From Ignavibacteriales bacterium (GTDB lineage Bacteria > Bacteroidota > Ignavibacteria > Tepidaquicellales > Tepidaquicellaceae), in the NCBI GenBank assembly GCA_020635255.1, contig JACKAC010000001.1:531001-595000 (forward strand): DNA of 64,000 nt. The letters run 5' to 3'. Positions 61,954 to 64,000 of the stretch are shown piece by piece. The notes beneath the pieces were generated by a model. That model saw only the letters and a list, made by a program, of their open reading frames with translations, was not told where the DNA came from and did no database searches. Positions within the stretch are counted from its first letter, which is position 1. Each line of letters opens with the position of its first letter. A program made the translations under genes and the position numbers.

Positions 61954-62646
61954 ATGACACTAGGTGTATTATTAATAGCTAGTTATTTAGTGGGTTCGAT
62001 ACCTTTCGCACTGATAATAGGGAAGGTATTCAAAGGTATCGATGTAAGAAATTACGGCAGTGGTAATCTAGGCTCCACGAATGCCATCAGGACGCTGGGA
62101 CTGCCTCTGGGACTGCTTGTACAGATCCTGGATATTGCTAAAGGGCTCGTTGTTGTGCTTATTGTTTCTACTTTCTTCTACGATGTACTTCCATTCAAAA
62201 ATCAGACTCCATTTGAGGATATCACGCTTATAAAGATAATGGCAGGTTCTGCGGCTGTTATCGGTCATACATTTTCCGTGTTTGCGAATTTCAAGGGGGG
62301 AAAAGGTATCAATACGGGGTTGGGTGTATTTATTTCTCTGGCGCCGGTGGATGTTCTTCTTACTGTAGGGGTATTTCTACTTATCCTCATTTCATCGGGC
62401 TATGTTTCACTTGGTTCCATTATAGCGGCAGTCTTTCTGCCTATTATAATGTTCATACGGGAAAACTTCTTTGACGTGGGTATATACGGGTATAATACAC
62501 TCATATTCTTTACAATAGCGGTGTCCGTATTCATAATTTATAATCACAGGACAAATATTAAACGGCTTCTGTACGGAAACGAGAACCAGTTCAAAAATCT
62601 GTGGCTCATACGGCTGTTTAAGATCAAAACTCCTCTTAAACCCTAA
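61954..62646 (+). CDS. plsY: Acyl-phosphate:glycerol-3-phosphate acyltransferase PlsY
   Basis: The protein has 230 residues and about five to six transmembrane helices. The three signatures are GSIPFALIIGKVFKGIDVRNYGSGNLGSTNAIRTLG, GHTFSVFANFKGGKGINTGLG and HRTNIKRLLYGNENQF. It acylates glycerol-3-phosphate at C1 using acyl phosphate, the first step of phospholipid synthesis. It sits beside gpsA, which makes its substrate. Confidence 0.95.
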   Translation: MTLGVLLIASYLVGSIPFALIIGKVFKGIDVRNYGSGNLGSTNAIRTLGLPLGLLVQILDIAKGLVVVLIVSTFFYDVLPFKNQTPFEDITLIKIMAGSAAVIGHTFSVFANFKGGKGINTGLGVFISLAPVDVLLTVGVFLLILISSGYVSLGSIIAAVFLPIIMFIRENFFDVGIYGYNTLIFFTIAVSVFIIYNHRTNIKRLLYGNENQFKNLWLIRLFKIKTPLKP

Positions 62647-62658
62647 ATTCTCTTTCTA

Positions 62659-63654
62659 ATGAATGTCTCTGTACTCGGTGCCGGTGGCTGGGGCACAACG
62701 CTTGCTATTCTATTAAACGAAAACGGGCATAATGTGACGTTATGGGAATACAATCCCGATTATGCCGAAACGATGAGAAAGTTCAGGGAAAATTTCTATT
62801 TCCTTCCAAAAATCAATATTCCCAAAAGTATTAATATAACAAATGATCTATTATCTGCTGCGGAATCCGGAGAACTTTTAGTAATATCCACGCCGACGCA
62901 GTTCATAAGAGGGTCATTCGAGTCATTAAAAGATTTTGATTTTGGAAACAGGATCATCCTCAATGTTTCCAAGGGCATAGAGATCGGTACTATGCTTCTC
63001 GTAAATGAGATCGTAGAAGACATTTTTAAGAAAGTCAATCCTAACAATATAGCCGCACTCTCGGGACCCTCGCATGCGGAGGAAGTTTCAAGGAGGATCC
63101 CTACGGCTGTGGTATGCGGGTCGCGGGATGTGGGTATTGCGGAGACCGTACAGAGGATCTTTTCGAATGAATACTTCAGGGTTTACTCAAGCAGGGATGT
63201 TGTGGGAGTAGAGACAGGCGGCGCGTTGAAAAACGTCATAGCTATTGCCGCAGGTATATCGGATGGAGCGGGTTTTGGTGATAATACTAAAGCCGCCATT
63301 ATGACAAGGGGTATCAGCGAAATAATGAGACTGGGTCGTACTCTTGGCGCGGAGAAGGATACTTTTTACGGGCTAAGCGGTATCGGCGACTTGATAGTAA
63401 CATGCGCGTCGGAGCATTCACGTAACAGGCACGTTGGTGTGGAAATAGGTAAGGGCAGAAAACTCGATGAGATACTGTCGGGAATGAAGATGGTGGCTGA
63501 AGGAGTCAGTACCTCTAAGTCTGCGCTGGAGCTGGCTCATAAAAAGAACGTGGAAATACCTATAGTAGAGAAAGTCAATAAGATACTATTCGAGGGGGAA
63601 AGCCCTGTAGAGGCAACAAAAGAGCTAATGCTCAGGACACTAAAAGCGGAATAA
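62659..63654 (+). CDS. gpsA: NAD(P)-dependent glycerol-3-phosphate dehydrogenase GpsA
   Basis: The protein has 331 residues. Rossmann loop LGAGGWGTTLA (6-16), LWEYNPDYAE, NVSKGIE, ALSGPSHAEEV, the catalytic-Lys region GGALKNVIAIAAGISDGAGFGDNTKAA and TCASEHSRNRHVG. It reduces DHAP to sn-glycerol-3-phosphate for the plsY step; the two genes are 12 bases apart and functionally paired. Confidence 0.95.
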   Translation: MNVSVLGAGGWGTTLAILLNENGHNVTLWEYNPDYAETMRKFRENFYFLPKINIPKSINITNDLLSAAESGELLVISTPTQFIRGSFESLKDFDFGNRIILNVSKGIEIGTMLLVNEIVEDIFKKVNPNNIAALSGPSHAEEVSRRIPTAVVCGSRDVGIAETVQRIFSNEYFRVYSSRDVVGVETGGALKNVIAIAAGISDGAGFGDNTKAAIMTRGISEIMRLGRTLGAEKDTFYGLSGIGDLIVTCASEHSRNRHVGVEIGKGRKLDEILSGMKMVAEGVSTSKSALELAHKKNVEIPIVEKVNKILFEGESPVEATKELMLRTLKAE

Positions 63655-64000
63655 AATTTTTTTTTTATTTTCCGGGAACGAATTTTATACTTGAATTGGT
63701 TATAAATACGGTCTTTTGAAAAGACTTTGAAATTGGCTTAAATTTAAGGATTTTAGAAAAATTTAGGTATTGGAACTAATCCTTAAATTTATAGGTTATG
63801 AGTATAGGTCAACACAAAGTACTTAGGAGTAAATTTCTGTAAAATTGCCTACCTAGTCCATTGACTTATCAAAAAAATTCCATTATATTTGTAATTCGTC
63901 TGAAAAAGTAAATCAGTCGATTTTAGACAAGTTCTTTGACTTTTCACTCGTCAAAAATTCTAAAAAGCATACAAAAGTTTAGTGTGCATAGGATAATTTA
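63655..64000. other. Right-end intergenic region with inverted repeats and a promoter
   Basis: A T-rich run directly follows gpsA. A near-perfect palindrome GTCTTTT-G-AAAAGAC lies at 63711-63725. A 14-bp inverted repeat joins 63739-63752 and 63778-63791 across a 25-base loop. TTG at 63861-63863 and TATATTTG at 63884-63891, 20 bases apart, form a Bacteroidota promoter reading toward a gene outside the window. No coding frame is seen. Confidence 0.55.
63861..63891 (+). promoter_or_regulatory. Promoter for a gene beyond the right edge
   Basis: TTG at 63861-63863 and TATATTTG at 63884-63891 (exact TAnnTTTG) with a 20-base spacer. The downstream gene is not visible. Confidence 0.6.

Overview
The window looks like a chromosomal segment from the Ignavibacteria/Bacteroidota-Chlorobiota branch. 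This inference rests on four things: a secreted protein with a type IX secretion (T9SS) type-A sorting tail containing YPNPFNPST; a gliding-type ABC transporter trio (GldA/GldF/GldG-like); promoters that fit the Bacteroidota pattern TTTG-N19-TAnnTTTG; and few clear Shine-Dalgarno sequences. Species cannot be named from the sequence alone.

Layout. (1) 1-2350 is an A+T-rich accessory strip. It holds a lipase-like gene running off the left edge, a small membrane protein, an AbrB-like small protein and an orphan 190-aa gene, and it ends at the 5' half of a tRNA-Lys gene. (2) 2350-11450 is a mixed region: a T9SS-sorted protein, a cyclopropane-fatty-acid-synthase-type methyltransferase, an alpha/beta hydrolase, a GNAT, an AraC regulator, a two-domain retropepsin-like protein, and lipoprotein or exported proteins. 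(3) 11609-17432 is the rimP-nusA-infB-rbfA-truB operon, preceded by a hairpin-U9 just before the rimP start. (4) 17527-17971 is tRNA-Ser(UGA) followed by a GIY-YIG gene lying exactly between two copies of the tRNA 3' end plus terminator. (5) 18261-22643 holds an NtrC-type regulator with altered catalytic motifs, a LysE-family exporter with a large soluble insert, and a RING-like zinc/membrane protein. (6) 22793-34951 holds tRNA-Tyr-Gly-Thr-Trp, secE-nusG-rplK-rplA-rplJ-rplL-rpoB-rpoC. (7) 35065-51545 is a near-complete division and cell wall (dcw) cluster with a TTTG/TATTTTTG promoter and a MraZ operator: mraZ, rsmH, ftsL, ftsI, murE, murF, mraY, murD, ftsW, murG, murC, ftsQ, ftsA, ftsZ. (8) 51640-55585 is a SAM-I riboswitch with terminator controlling metH, followed by a large four-way-junction inverted repeat. 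(9) 55666-63654 holds an exported protein, rfbB, the gld-type ABC genes with a DUF4340 protein, plsY and gpsA.

Most of the window is housekeeping: transcription and translation machinery, then the enzymes that build UDP-MurNAc-pentapeptide and lipid II (MurE has the DNPR motif of meso-diaminopimelate enzymes) and the FtsZ/FtsA/FtsQLIW division machine. The most unusual items are the GIY-YIG unit in the 3' end of tRNA-Ser, long acidic extensions on both NusA and NusG, the NtrC-like protein with three altered AAA+ motifs, the hairpin-U tract before rimP, the half tRNA-Lys marking an island edge, and the cloverleaf-like repeat after metH.
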